64,000 nt of DNA from Bin55 sp963667455 (GTDB lineage: Bacteria; Pseudomonadota; Gammaproteobacteria; Pseudomonadales; Azotimanducaceae): positions 1-64,000 of the forward strand of contig CAXXFR010000013.1 in the NCBI GenBank assembly GCA_963667455.2, read 5' to 3'. This document shows positions 44,346 to 53,733 of the stretch, one piece after another. The position numbers and the translations under genes were made by a program. The stretch's first letter is position 1. Every line of letters starts with the position of its first letter. A model generated the notes under the pieces. That model ran no database searches. It was not told where the DNA came from and was given only the letters and a program-made list of their open reading frames with translations.

Positions 44346-45629
44346 ATGAACCTTACCGATCTAAAACGGTGTCCGACTCCGGAGCTCGTGGAGATGGCGG
44401 AAGGCATTGGAATCGAAAACATCGGACGAGCTCGTAAACAGGACATCATTACGCAGATACTGCGCCGTCAATCGAAGAACGGCGTGGAGATATTCGGCGA
44501 TGGAACGCTTGAAGTCTTGCAAGACGGATTCGGATTTCTAAGGTCGCCGTATGCCAGCTATCTGGCCGGACCCGATGACATTTACGTTTCGCAGACGCAG
44601 ATACGCCGATTCAACCTTCGGACTGGCGACAGCATTTCCGGAAAGGTTCGAGCCCCCAAGAACGGGGAACGCTACTTCGCTCTGCTCAAGATCGACCATG
44701 TCAACAGCACACCTGCTGACATCAAACACAAGAAGCGTCAGATTCTCTTTGAGAACCTCACGGCTTCATTTCCCAACTCCCGCTACACCTTGGAACGCGG
44801 CAATGGCAGCACGGAAGACCTCTCGGGCCGAATCGTCGATCTGTGCGCTCCCATTGGCAAGGGACAGCGAGCACTGATCGTCTCTCCTCCGAAAGCTGGT
44901 AAGACGCTGATGCTGCAGGCGATCGCGCAATCGATCGCCGCGAATCACCCCGAAGTCGAACTGATTGTGTTGCTGATCGACGAACGTCCCGAGGAAGTCA
45001 CGGAAATGCAGCGACTGGTTCGAGGAGAGGTCGTAGCGAGCACGTTCGACGAACCCCCAACGCGCCACGTTCAAGTTTCCGAAATGGTCATCGAGAAGGC
45101 CAAACGGATGGTCGAGCAAAAGCGCGATGTCGTAATTTTGCTGGATTCCATTACTCGATTGGCTCGAGCGTTCAACAACACCGTTCCCTCGAGCGGAAAG
45201 GTACTGACCGGCGGAGTCGATGCCAATGCACTTGAACGGCCGAAACGATTCTTCGGTGCCGCACGAAACTTCATCGAAGGTGGAAGCCTGTCGATCATCG
45301 CCACGGCGCTAGTCGACACTGGATCCCGAATGGACGAAGTGATCTATGAGGAATTCAAAGGTCGCGGCAACCAGGAACTCCACTTGGAGCGACACATCGC
45401 TGAAAAGCGGATTTACCCTGCGATCAACATCCGACGTTCAGGCACGCGGCGTGAGGAACTGCTCACCAGCGACGAGGATCTCCACCTCGTCTGGGTGCTG
45501 CGTAAGTTGCTACACGACATGGAAGACATCGATGCCATCGAGTTCTTGGTCGATCGACTCAAGAACACCAAGACCAATGCCGAGTTCTTCCAGTCAATGA
45601 AGTCGGTTCGATCCGTTAAGAGTCAATAG
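44346..45629 (+). CDS. rho: transcription termination factor Rho
   Basis: A 427-residue hexameric RNA helicase that ends untranslated transcripts. It aligns along its length with E. coli Rho: MNLTDLKRCPTPELVEMA start, RNA-binding cold-shock domain (EIFGDGTLEVLQDGFGFLRS), Walker A PPKAGKTLMLQ, Walker B/arginine region LLIDERPEEVTEMQRL, Q-loop GGVDANALERPKRFFGAARN and R-loop/C-terminal TKTNAEFF. Alternatives ATG 44307 and 44337 add 13 or 3 residues; the chosen start matches homologues. Essential. Confidence 0.97.
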   Translation: MNLTDLKRCPTPELVEMAEGIGIENIGRARKQDIITQILRRQSKNGVEIFGDGTLEVLQDGFGFLRSPYASYLAGPDDIYVSQTQIRRFNLRTGDSISGKVRAPKNGERYFALLKIDHVNSTPADIKHKKRQILFENLTASFPNSRYTLERGNGSTEDLSGRIVDLCAPIGKGQRALIVSPPKAGKTLMLQAIAQSIAANHPEVELIVLLIDERPEEVTEMQRLVRGEVVASTFDEPPTRHVQVSEMVIEKAKRMVEQKRDVVILLDSITRLARAFNNTVPSSGKVLTGGVDANALERPKRFFGAARNFIEGGSLSIIATALVDTGSRMDEVIYEEFKGRGNQELHLERHIAEKRIYPAINIRRSGTRREELLTSDEDLHLVWVLRKLLHDMEDIDAIEFLVDRLKNTKTNAEFFQSMKSVRSVKSQ

Positions 45630-45671
45630 CAGACCCCGGATCTCGCTTAGTCCAACCTTAGCTCCTCTCAT

Positions 45672-45689
45672 CGCTCATATAGTTGAGCG
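45672..45689. terminator. hairpin between convergent rho and enoyl-CoA hydratase-like genes
   Basis: CGCTCA (45672-45677) pairs perfectly with TGAGCG (45684-45689) around TATAGT. It lies in the 68-base gap between two convergent stop codons and may end both transcripts; no T tract follows. Confidence 0.4.
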
Positions 45690-45697
45690 CTGAGATC

Positions 45698-46474
45698 TCA
45701 TCTACCGACGAATTTCGGTTCGCGTTTCTCCACGAACGCTCGCATTGCCTCTCTTGAGTCTTGGCTCGCGCCAGTGCGGCTGTGCCGTTCGGTCTCGAGT
45801 TCGATGTAGTCTCGAAGCGGCATATTCTCGGCATTGATGAAGTTCTTCTTCATTTCGCCGATTGCCAAAGGTGCGGACTTTGAAAGTCGCAAGCCGATCT
45901 CTCTGACTTCTTCCCGAAACGTGGCATCGGGAAACACGTTCAGCACCACTCCCAATCGTTCTGCTTCTTCGGCGTTGAACTTTTGGGACATGAAGAACAG
46001 TTCGCGTGCCTTGGTCGAACCGACGATTCGAGGAAGTAGCCACGGGCCGCCCATGTCTCCAGAGATACCTACGCCAAGAAAAGCGGAGTTGAACATCGCC
46101 CGCTCGGACGCATAACGGAGGTCGCATGCCAAAGCCCAGCCGAAACCTGCGCCAGCGCATGCCCCATTGACTGCCGCAATCGTCACTTTGGGCATCTCAT
46201 GGAGTAGCGTTGTTATGTGAAAGTACTCGCGTCGATTGGGTTCGTTGTCGCCGCCGCTTGTTGAAGCCTTGAGATCGACGCCGGGACAGAATCCTCTTCC
46301 TGCGCCGGTGAAAATCACAACTCGAACTCTCTCGTCGAGTGCTACTACATTCAAGCAATCGTACAGCTCTCTCATGAGCGGAGTTGTGATTCCGTTCAAG
46401 CTGTCCGGTCGATTGAGCGTTACAGTCGCCAGACTGCCGTCAATTTCGTAAAGAATGTTTTCGTACTGTTCCAT
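45698..46474 (-). CDS. enoyl-CoA hydratase/isomerase family protein lacking both catalytic Glu
   Basis: A 258-residue crotonase-fold protein: LATVTLNRPDSLNGIT, the CoA loop TGAGRGFCPGVDLKAS, and the FVEKREPKFVGR end are typical. The residues that act as catalytic glutamates in hydratases are replaced (first GAGFGWALACD with Gly, second NSAFLGVGI with no acid), but GISGDMGG keeps an Asp at the place used by dienoyl-CoA isomerases. It may isomerise, or bind without hydration. The ATG at 46474 follows GGAGGA. It is isolated from other fatty-acid genes, between rho and hemY. Confidence 0.85.
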   Translation of the reverse strand: MEQYENILYEIDGSLATVTLNRPDSLNGITTPLMRELYDCLNVVALDERVRVVIFTGAGRGFCPGVDLKASTSGGDNEPNRREYFHITTLLHEMPKVTIAAVNGACAGAGFGWALACDLRYASERAMFNSAFLGVGISGDMGGPWLLPRIVGSTKARELFFMSQKFNAEEAERLGVVLNVFPDATFREEVREIGLRLSKSAPLAIGEMKKNFINAENMPLRDYIELETERHSRTGASQDSREAMRAFVEKREPKFVGR

Positions 46475-46549
46475 TGCCCTCGGTTCCTCCGTTTGTGAGC
46501 GATTTAAGTCTAATCGGACACCATGTGCATACCATCCACCGGTCGCATC

Positions 46550-47731
46550 CTAGTAGCTGTCAGGATCACTAAGAACCAGGTTAAGCAACTCTGTCGCTCG
46601 TTCGATGTTGTTGTGTTCCAGGTCAAGCAAGACGTTCTCAAGATCTGCCCAGTGTAGCGACCTATCGAATGTAGCCGCCATGAGTTGCTCTTTGGCATCG
46701 TCGAATCTATCCAGCTTGCGGTACATACGAGCTAGCGCGAACGCTAGACTTGGGTCGTCCGGATGCTCTTCCAGCCATTTCTCCGCATGGATTACTTGAT
46801 TCAAGAGATTCGCATCGAGGGATCCAAAGAGTCGGACCCATCGAGGATTCCAGTTCTCTTGTATGGCACTAATGAGAATGCTGTGAGCCTTCTCATGATT
46901 GTTCAAATTGATTAGAGTCTTGACCACCGATTCGACGACGCGCTCATTGCGTTGAAGGTGAGGAGGCAATTCCTCCCACAGAGACTGCACCTCCTCAGAT
47001 TGTTCAATTGATTCAATCTGTGTAGACCACATTGAAGATTCCGTGTCTTCGAGACGTCCGGCGGCATTGGGATCCAGTTCACGCAATTGGTTCATGGCTT
47101 CGCAAAAACGATTGTGGTCGCCAAGCACGCTGTAGCAATTCGCGAGCAACTCTAGGACGCGGAACGAATCGGGCCGCTCGTTGTGTAGTCGTCGAAGCAA
47201 AGCGGCTGCGACTTCCGGGTCTCCGTTGTTGAGTTCTATCTCGGCTCGCTTGAGTGAGGATTGCCACTCAAGCACTGGGAACTTCTCGGCGACTCGATTA
47301 AGCAGTTCGTTGGTGGTCTCGAACTCTTGGGCTTTCTGAGCGGCATCCGCCGCATTGAGCATGAGCAATGGTTCTGCATCGGAGCCGACGGCGGCTTCGT
47401 TCAGCATGTTGGAGGCGGAGGACCAATTTCCAAGGCCGTTTTCCTGAAGTGCTCCGATGATCTTGGAGGAAACTTCGTTGGATTGGGCGGACGAAGTACC
47501 AGGGGCCATAGAGCGAGATCGATGGGAGATGTGCCACAGAATGGAAGCAATGGTGTAGGCGATCAGCAATATGACGAACAGCGCACAGGTGAAGAACCAG
47601 ACACTCGATTCGTAGGTGTAGCCGCCATACTCGATTAGCACATAGCCGATGTCCCGGACGATTAGGTGGCCAAGTATTGCTCCTACCAGTAGGGCTGCTG
47701 CAATGACAACGATGATCCTCATACTCTTCAT
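46550..47731 (-). CDS. hemY: HemY, heme-biosynthesis-associated TPR membrane protein
   Basis: A 393-residue protein with two N-terminal transmembrane helices (IIVVIAAALLVGAILGHLI and SSVWFFTCALFVILLIAYTI) and TPR-like helices after residue 120 (LLRRLHNERPDSFRVLELL, LAFALARMYRKLDRFDDAK). This matches the HemY family, found with hemCDX in Gammaproteobacteria. It is thought to scaffold late heme synthesis in the inner membrane, but the exact role is unsettled. The start overlaps the hemX stop by four bases (ATGA). Confidence 0.9.
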   Translation of the reverse strand: MKSMRIIVVIAAALLVGAILGHLIVRDIGYVLIEYGGYTYESSVWFFTCALFVILLIAYTIASILWHISHRSRSMAPGTSSAQSNEVSSKIIGALQENGLGNWSSASNMLNEAAVGSDAEPLLMLNAADAAQKAQEFETTNELLNRVAEKFPVLEWQSSLKRAEIELNNGDPEVAAALLRRLHNERPDSFRVLELLANCYSVLGDHNRFCEAMNQLRELDPNAAGRLEDTESSMWSTQIESIEQSEEVQSLWEELPPHLQRNERVVESVVKTLINLNNHEKAHSILISAIQENWNPRWVRLFGSLDANLLNQVIHAEKWLEEHPDDPSLAFALARMYRKLDRFDDAKEQLMAATFDRSLHWADLENVLLDLEHNNIERATELLNLVLSDPDSY

Positions 47732-48801
47732 TCAATCGTTTCCTCGGATCGTTCGTTCTCTGCGGATTCTTCTTCTCCCGTTGGATTGATCCATCCACGT
47801 ATCCTGGTTAGCAAATCGGTCAGATCGGGTTGTTGCAGACTGATGTCGAACTCCGTGAGCTTCTGGATACCGTGCACCAATCGCGGAAGGTCAGTGTCGG
47901 ACTCTCCCTTGAACCCTAACAGCAAATCCGTTGTGTTGGACAACCCTAGTTCGAACACTTCTTGGTCGCGTTGCAAGGCGCCCATTTGCGCGATGCTGAG
48001 CGACAGTTTCAGTTGTTGCTTGAGTTGTATCGACGAACCATTTTCGAAGCTTTGGACTGACGGTTGATTGGTTTTTCTGAACGAGAAGAGTCCGTCGAAC
48101 GGACCCCTCGATTCGTCCTCGTCAGAAGAAGCTGCAGCAAATTCTGCCGAGCCGTTTTTGCTTCTTCCGTGAGATTCGTCGAACAGCGCATCGACGCGTT
48201 CAGTGATGAGGTCGAGGGCCACAAGCGCATATTGGAGGTCCTTGTTGGTGAAGTCTTGAATTGATTCAATGTAGCTTCCCAATGTTGATTGCAGTTCATC
48301 GCGGTAAGGGATATCGAGTTGCTGGGCAGTCTCGCGAGCCATACGCAACAGCGACCTTGCCGTTGATGAGTCGTTGAACAACGCCAACCAGTCGCGGCCT
48401 CGTTGTACCAGCGACTCAACCAGTTCGATACTTGGCTCTGAGAGTTCAGCTTCGCTCAGAGCGACAGCGAGAGAGTCTTCGAGATCGGTGATCTTCTCTT
48501 CCAACACTTTCACTACGAGTGATTGATTCTCTGCCAGCATGACGAGTTCAGTCTCGAGTCGCCTCACCTCTTCTTGTAGGTTCGCAATCGAGGCCAATTG
48601 GCTTGTATCGCTGGTGGTTGATTCCTGAGTCTCGTCAGGTTCAAGGAAATTTGTCACTGCGTTCCAAACGGGGAAGGCAAGTAGCGCCAATCCCACCCCC
48701 AGTACAACAATTAGGACAATCCATCCAAACGTTCGGGGGTTGGTTGGCTTGACCGTTTCGTCTGATGGGGCTTGGTCTGCTTGGTCCGGTGTTGCGTTCA
48801 T
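47728..48801 (-). CDS. hemX: HemX, uroporphyrinogen-III C-methyltransferase-like protein
   Basis: A 357-residue HemX-family protein. A cytoplasmic N-tail rich in Asp and Pro is followed by a transmembrane helix (GWIVLIVVLGVGLALLAFPVW) and a coiled coil (LQEEVRRLETELVMLAENQ), then a helical domain with LVQRGRDWLALFNDS typical of HemX. Despite its old name it is not a methyltransferase. It works with HemY and the early heme enzymes at the membrane. It overlaps hemD and hemY by four bases each: one tightly coupled operon. Confidence 0.9.
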   Translation of the reverse strand: MNATPDQADQAPSDETVKPTNPRTFGWIVLIVVLGVGLALLAFPVWNAVTNFLEPDETQESTTSDTSQLASIANLQEEVRRLETELVMLAENQSLVVKVLEEKITDLEDSLAVALSEAELSEPSIELVESLVQRGRDWLALFNDSSTARSLLRMARETAQQLDIPYRDELQSTLGSYIESIQDFTNKDLQYALVALDLITERVDALFDESHGRSKNGSAEFAAASSDEDESRGPFDGLFSFRKTNQPSVQSFENGSSIQLKQQLKLSLSIAQMGALQRDQEVFELGLSNTTDLLLGFKGESDTDLPRLVHGIQKLTEFDISLQQPDLTDLLTRIRGWINPTGEEESAENERSEETIE

Positions 48802-49487
48802 CTCTCTCGTGTAGTCAAAAGGGCATCGAGAACGGATTGGCTCGAAGCACCATTGGATTGAATCACATTGGCAAATCCCATGTCGTGAGCCCGGCTAGCA
48901 ATCCGGTCGGAGGGAACGACAATGGTCGGTTGATCCTCGGCTGTAGCGTGTTGAATCTTCAGTTGCTCGTAAATCGGTGCTAGCGCAGCTACGCTGCTGG
49001 CAATCACATAGTCCACATGATCTACTTCAACTGCGCTGTCCGATGGGATTTGCTCATAGACGGGCCAGTTCGTAATCGAGAATCCATGCTCCTTGAGCCA
49101 CTCGGCGAGATCGGGACGTCCGTTCGATCCCTTCACCACGCAAATAGATGAGGAATGGTCAAAAGTACGACGAATCAGATCAAACAGTCCTTCGGAATTG
49201 TGCGTCTTGGGAACCAGCACCTCGGTGCAGACTCTTTTGAGTGCCGAGGCCGTGGTCGGGCCCACTGCAAGGACTTGCCCTTGAGGAGTCCACCCGTTAG
49301 CTAGAGCATTGACTACAGCGTGAACCGAGACGAAGACCCAGATGTCGACTGTCTGCGTCGGACATGGATTGTCAGTCCCTCGAATGGTCAGTACGGGAGC
49401 GACCACGGGCTGAAGACCAGCAGATATCAGAGTTTCAGCGAGATGCGATGCTCCAGGTTCCGTTCGGGTGATCCAGACTCGGGTCAT
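48798..49487 (-). CDS. hemD: uroporphyrinogen-III synthase
   Basis: A 229-residue HemD. Sequence identity is low across this family, but two Rossmann-like lobes are visible with VWITRTEPGASHLAETLISA at the start, AVGPTTASALKRV in the hinge region and VPSDRIASRAHDMGFANV near the end. The enzyme closes and flips hydroxymethylbilane to uroporphyrinogen III. Placement between hemC and hemX, with four-base overlaps on both sides, settles the call. Confidence 0.92.
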   Translation of the reverse strand: MTRVWITRTEPGASHLAETLISAGLQPVVAPVLTIRGTDNPCPTQTVDIWVFVSVHAVVNALANGWTPQGQVLAVGPTTASALKRVCTEVLVPKTHNSEGLFDLIRRTFDHSSSICVVKGSNGRPDLAEWLKEHGFSITNWPVYEQIPSDSAVEVDHVDYVIASSVAALAPIYEQLKIQHATAEDQPTIVVPSDRIASRAHDMGFANVIQSNGASSQSVLDALLTTRER

Positions 49488-50389
49488 TGCGTTTGAAACA
49501 GATCCCTTGCGCCCATCGAAAGAAGCTGGTCTGCAGCCCTAGTTGCAAGCGAATCTGGATCACCTCCAGTCAATTGCGCTCGGATGGAATGTTGGCCCTG
49601 TGGGTCGAGCACCACTGCGTTTACTCGATACTCACCGTCTCTGCTTTGGCAATGGACTCCGATCGGAGTTGTGCAATCGGCCTCGATTGATGCGACTACA
49701 GCACGTTCGACAGACGCGACAGTTGCCGTCTCGTGATCTTCAATGCGAGCAAGCACTTCTTCAACTCTTGAATCATTTTCCCTGTACTCGACTGCTAGGA
49801 GTCCTTGTCCAGCTGGCGGAACGTAGATGGAAGGTTCAAGGAAGCAGCCGACATATTGCTGCAGCCCCAGTCTGTTGAGCCCAGCCGCGGCCAAGACTAT
49901 GGCATCGAACTCGCCTTCCTGGAGACGTCGGAGCCGTGTATCGATGTTCCCTCGGATTGGTGCGACGTTTGTCTTGTTCGCTTCGTGGCGCAATAAAGCT
50001 TGTCTGCGTGTACTCGAAGTTCCAATCCGTGCGCTTGCGTCGAGTTTCAACAACGAGGAAATCCCGATGAGTACATCACGGGGATCCTCCCTTAAACCAA
50101 TCGAACGGATGCGAAGAGCGGGCGGCAGAATGAAAGGTACGTCTTTCATGCTGTGAACTGCCATGTCGGCTTCGTCGGCGAGCAACGCCGATTCCAACTC
50201 CTTGAGAAAGTCGCCTTTGCCGCTCAGTGGTTGGCTGGGGATCCGTGCAGACCGATCCCCAGTCGTTGTGATGCCGACAATTTCTGTTTGTAGATTCGGG
50301 TCGTCGTTGAGAAGCATGCGCTCGACAGACCGTGCCTGCACCATGGCGAGTCGGCTCTTTCTAGTTGCGATGCGCAATGCTTGTTTCAT
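49484..50389 (-). CDS. hemC: hydroxymethylbilane synthase (porphobilinogen deaminase)
   Basis: A 301-residue HemC. The N-terminal RIATRKSRLAMVQA, the substrate site Lys/Arg segment HSMKDVPFILPPALRI, RIGTSSTRRQALL, and the dipyrromethane-attaching Cys in EADCTTPIGVHC are all present. It joins four porphobilinogens to hydroxymethylbilane. It starts the hemC-hemD-hemX-hemY operon on the minus strand. In relatives argH is directly divergent from hemC; here about 1.9 kb with two extra genes is inserted between them. Confidence 0.95.
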   Translation of the reverse strand: MKQALRIATRKSRLAMVQARSVERMLLNDDPNLQTEIVGITTTGDRSARIPSQPLSGKGDFLKELESALLADEADMAVHSMKDVPFILPPALRIRSIGLREDPRDVLIGISSLLKLDASARIGTSSTRRQALLRHEANKTNVAPIRGNIDTRLRRLQEGEFDAIVLAAAGLNRLGLQQYVGCFLEPSIYVPPAGQGLLAVEYRENDSRVEEVLARIEDHETATVASVERAVVASIEADCTTPIGVHCQSRDGEYRVNAVVLDPQGQHSIRAQLTGGDPDSLATRAADQLLSMGARDLFQTQ

Positions 50390-50671
50390 GATTTCGACAA
50401 TAGCGAGTACGAGCCAGTCACTGAGCCAATTGCTAGTTGTGCCTCGGTGTCCGTATACGTTTGCTGATCACTGCTCTGTGAGCGGACAGTTCGTCCTTCA
50501 ATTGTGCCACTTGCGACAAGCTCGACTCCGTACTCCTACAAGGCTCGAGTCGTTCTTCTTCAACGTTAACGACTTCGACTCGACTGACCGATAGCAGGTC
50601 TTGGTTTGCCCGACCAACTCATCGTAGAGTTCCTGGTAGGAAGAGGCGAGTATTGAACGGTGGCAACTTCG
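50390..50671. other. hemC upstream region without a clear gene
   Basis: This stretch, with the promoter just after it, separates hemC from the lipoprotein gene. A minus-strand open frame here (to 50498) has no start signal or family likeness and was not called. It should hold the promoter of the hem operon, but no box pair was convincing. Confidence 0.35.
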
Positions 50672-50701
50672 TTCAAAGTCTTGAGCCGTGTTTGCTATGC
50701 T
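50672..50701 (+). promoter_or_regulatory. candidate promoter of the lipoprotein gene
   Basis: TTCAAA (50672-50677) and TATGCT (50696-50701) are 18 bases apart; TGC just before the second box gives an extended -10. A start of transcription near 50708 would leave a 20-base leader containing GGGAG before the GTG at 50730. Confidence 0.4.
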
Positions 50702-50729
50702 TAGAGTAGCTTCACCGGGAGAGTCGAAT

Positions 50730-51545
50730 GTGAACCAACTACGAAGTGTTCCAATCAGAGTGGTTCTTGTGCTTCTTTTGCCTTTGACCGGGGCGGTTCT
50801 CTCGTGCTCCAAGCCAGAGGAACCTCAGACAACAATGGATTGGGATGCCCTCTTCAAAGAGCACTATCCCCAGACCGAAGCCGAGATGAAAGAGTACGAG
50901 TTGTCGCGTCTTGAGTCTTTCGCGCCGACAGTCCACGCCATGATGACAGCTTCAAATTGGAAAGACAAAGATCCAATTCAGAAGTATCGTTCAGTCGTAC
51001 CTATGATGAGAAAAGCTTACGGAGGTGAGGACTCCGAGGAACTACTGGAAAGTCTTGAATCTATTGAACGAAACGCTCTGCTGGTCGCTCCGACTTATGC
51101 TCTCGAGGCAACCAATTCATTCCTATCTGAATCGCTAGATGTATGGGTATCGCACTTTGTACATACCATAGGTAATGCCTCGTTTACTGACGAACGTTTT
51201 GATAGTCTCGGAGCAATTCATGAGCTAGACGGCACTGAGCCTTGGATTGAGATTACTGACGACCTAATCAGTTGCGAGACTGGAGCGAGAGAGAGAATGA
51301 AAGCACTCAGTCTTGAAGCAGATCTTATGCTCACAGGCAAGATAAGCGATATTAGCGACTACTTTGAATCACCTGCAGACCACGACATCGTTCGCTTGAA
51401 GTTGAAACAGCGACTATTCCACAGGGAGCTGGAGTACGAAATAGATCCAATATTTCGTGAGAGTCGAGAATCCTATGGGAATGAAGAGTCAACTTGCAAC
51501 AAAGCGTTTCTTTTTGATGGATATAGATTGTTAGGAAAATTGTAA
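50730..51545 (+). CDS. putative lipoprotein of unknown function
   Basis: A 271-residue protein starting at GTG with GGGAGAG upstream. The N-terminus RVVLVLLLPLTGAVLSC ends in a likely lipidation Cys, followed by SKPEEPQ, so it is probably an envelope lipoprotein. The mature part is acidic and helical (EELLESLESIERNALL, EADLMLTGKISDISDYF) with three further Cys residues. No family recognised. Codon use is normal at the start but A+T content rises toward the 3' end. With the next gene it forms an insertion between hemC and argH. Confidence 0.6.
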   Translation: MNQLRSVPIRVVLVLLLPLTGAVLSCSKPEEPQTTMDWDALFKEHYPQTEAEMKEYELSRLESFAPTVHAMMTASNWKDKDPIQKYRSVVPMMRKAYGGEDSEELLESLESIERNALLVAPTYALEATNSFLSESLDVWVSHFVHTIGNASFTDERFDSLGAIHELDGTEPWIEITDDLISCETGARERMKALSLEADLMLTGKISDISDYFESPADHDIVRLKLKQRLFHRELEYEIDPIFRESRESYGNEESTCNKAFLFDGYRLLGKL

Positions 51546-51734
51546 TTTTTAGACATGGGGCAGGCTAGAAGGCATAAATGCAAGTCTATTCGAGATCTAC
51601 ATACGATATAGGTTATGTCTCCCAACTACAGCTCGGACTAGCGGACAGGTCGGTGAACCAAGTTCTCTACTTTGATTGTGCTCGTCTAACCAATCGTCTG
51701 CATTTACACTACTAATTTGTTCTCCGGAGTGATA

Positions 51735-52223
51735 ATGAAACACAAGGAATTTTTTCCATTGATAAGTAGTATTGGGAGGTTGTCCAAATCTCAGCATCAG
51801 ACTTTAACGTACTGTCTAGATACGACTGAGAGAATGCAGGCTACCCAGTACTCATATGAGCAACATTCTGCCCTTGAAGACGCTTCGGTCTTTGAGCTTT
51901 TTATGTTATGCAAGCAAGAAATATTTGCGATGGATGGGTGTGTTACAGAGAAGATAAATCAGAGGTATATAGCGTTCAAGGCCAAGTCTAATTTTGTCGA
52001 TATATTCTTTAAGTATTCAAAAGAATTACACTTGTGTTTGAATATGCGATTTCATGATTTGAAGGATAGACGAAGTATGGCAAAGGACTTCACGGGCAAG
52101 GACCATACGGGTAACGGTGATGTAATCATTCCAAACTTGAAGCAACGTGACGTTCCATATGTTATCAGCCTAGTACGTCAATCTCTCGACAGACAAATGA
52201 AACATCAGGCAAACGATGATTGA
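51735..52223 (+). CDS. DUF5655-like protein in an A+T-rich insertion
   Basis: About 162 residues. The C-terminal half resembles the DUF5655 domain: YIAFKAKSNFVDIFFKYSKE, LHLCLNMRFHDLKD, TGNGDVIIPN and PYVISLVRQSLD follow the pattern of that family, which occurs alone or next to nuclease-like domains. The N-terminal half is not recognised. Function is unknown. The ATG at 51735 follows CGGAG; a TTG upstream is weaker. The gene and the preceding 190 bases are clearly richer in A+T than neighbours, so transfer is likely. It lies between the lipoprotein gene and argH. Confidence 0.6.
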   Translation: MKHKEFFPLISSIGRLSKSQHQTLTYCLDTTERMQATQYSYEQHSALEDASVFELFMLCKQEIFAMDGCVTEKINQRYIAFKAKSNFVDIFFKYSKELHLCLNMRFHDLKDRRSMAKDFTGKDHTGNGDVIIPNLKQRDVPYVISLVRQSLDRQMKHQANDD

Positions 52224-52338
52224 GAATCCTCTTCGATCAGCGAGTCGGTTGGATCGTTTTCGGGAGTTGGATGTATCGTCCAATCGAATGGAGACGCGCC
52301 CGGCCTCTGGCTTGGAGTGATCTTGCGAAGTCGCGACG

Positions 52339-53733
52339 ATGAAACGAGATAGAGAAAAGCGCTGGGCCGGCAGGTTTTCTGGTAGAACGGATGATTTCGT
52401 AGAGGAGTTCACCGAGTCCGTGAGCTTCGACAAACGGTTGTTTGACGTGGATATCGGCGCGTCGATCTCTCATGCCGATGGACTGCTTCAAGCTAGAGTG
52501 CTGTCCCAAGGCGAACGAGATGCCATTGTCGATGGACTCGAGACGATTCGGAGAGAGATTGAGTCTGGAGAATTCGACTGGTCAATCTCGGACGAGGATG
52601 TTCACACAAATATCGAGTCTCGTCTGGTCGAACTGGTCGGCGAAGCAGGGAAAAAACTCCATTCAGGGCGTTCGCGCAACGATCAGGTAGTGACTGACTT
52701 GCGGTTGTGGCTCCGTCGTGAGATTGACAAGCTAGACGGCGAGATGACTCAGTTGCTGGAAGTCATAGTCGACTTGGCGGAATCGAATGTGGAGACCATC
52801 ATGCCGGGTCTTACGCATATGAGGAACGCCCAGCCAATTACGTTCGGGCACCATCTCATGGCCTGGTTCGAAATGTTGCTCCGAGATCGCTCGCGATTGC
52901 GAGATTGTCGTAAACGCCTCAATCAGTCGCCGCTTGGGGCAGGTGCTTTGGCAGGCGCGAGTTTCCCGCTCCCTCGCGAGGAGACAGCTCGAGACATGGG
53001 TTTCGATGATGTGTGCAGAAATTCTCTGGATGCGGTCAGTGATCGAGACTTCGCCATTGAATTCACTTCGGTTGCGAGTATGGCGATGACGCACTTTAGT
53101 CGATGGTGCGAGGAGATCATTCTTTGGAACTCGGATCTGGTTGGATTCATCGAGTTGCCCGATGCTTTCTGCACTGGCTCCAGCATGATGCCGCAGAAGA
53201 AGAACCCCGACGTTCCAGAGCTCATTCGCGGGAAGACCGGACGCGTAGTGGGCGACTTGACCGCTCTGCTGGCTCTCTCCAAGAGCCAACCGCTCGCGTA
53301 CAACAGAGACAATCAGGAAGACAAGGAGCGACTGTTTGACGCTGTGGACACCCTGTCAGACTGTATGCGTGCCTTGATAGGACTAATTCCTGAGATGCAG
53401 GCGAACACTGCTCGAATGTACGCGGCAGCGTCGAAAGGCTTTCCTACGGCTACTGACCTGGCAGACTGGTTGGTAAACAAGGGAGTCGCATTTCGCGACG
53501 CCCACGGGATAGTTGGACGAACCGTAGCTTACGCAGAGTCTCGGGGAATCGGGTTTGAGAAACTAACCATTGACGATCTGAAAGCGCTAGATGATCGTTT
53601 CGATCAGTCGGCTCTCGCGGTGCTCACACCGGAGAGTTCAATCCAAGCTCGATCGCTTATCGGAGGAACTGCGCCCGATGCGGTTCGCGAAGCGATCAGG
53701 AACGCTCGCGAGCGAATTCAACAGAACGACTAG
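52339..53733 (+). CDS. argH: argininosuccinate lyase
   Basis: A 464-residue fumarase/aspartase-superfamily enzyme that splits argininosuccinate into arginine and fumarate. The superfamily signature GSSMMPQKKNPDVPELIRGK with the catalytic Ser, HSGRSRNDQVVTDLRLWLR, and AQPITFGHHLMAWFEM with a catalytic His are all present; the N-terminus WAGRFSGRTDDFVEEF is standard. Its 3' end overlaps the convergent hemB by four bases. It is the last step of arginine synthesis. Confidence 0.97.
   Translation: MKRDREKRWAGRFSGRTDDFVEEFTESVSFDKRLFDVDIGASISHADGLLQARVLSQGERDAIVDGLETIRREIESGEFDWSISDEDVHTNIESRLVELVGEAGKKLHSGRSRNDQVVTDLRLWLRREIDKLDGEMTQLLEVIVDLAESNVETIMPGLTHMRNAQPITFGHHLMAWFEMLLRDRSRLRDCRKRLNQSPLGAGALAGASFPLPREETARDMGFDDVCRNSLDAVSDRDFAIEFTSVASMAMTHFSRWCEEIILWNSDLVGFIELPDAFCTGSSMMPQKKNPDVPELIRGKTGRVVGDLTALLALSKSQPLAYNRDNQEDKERLFDAVDTLSDCMRALIGLIPEMQANTARMYAAASKGFPTATDLADWLVNKGVAFRDAHGIVGRTVAYAESRGIGFEKLTIDDLKALDDRFDQSALAVLTPESSIQARSLIGGTAPDAVREAIRNARERIQQND

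Noticed and set aside
50498..50812. Minus-strand open frame of 104 codons upstream of hemC
   Set aside because: It overlaps the well-supported lipoprotein start on the other strand, has no Shine-Dalgarno site, and its residues show no family pattern.
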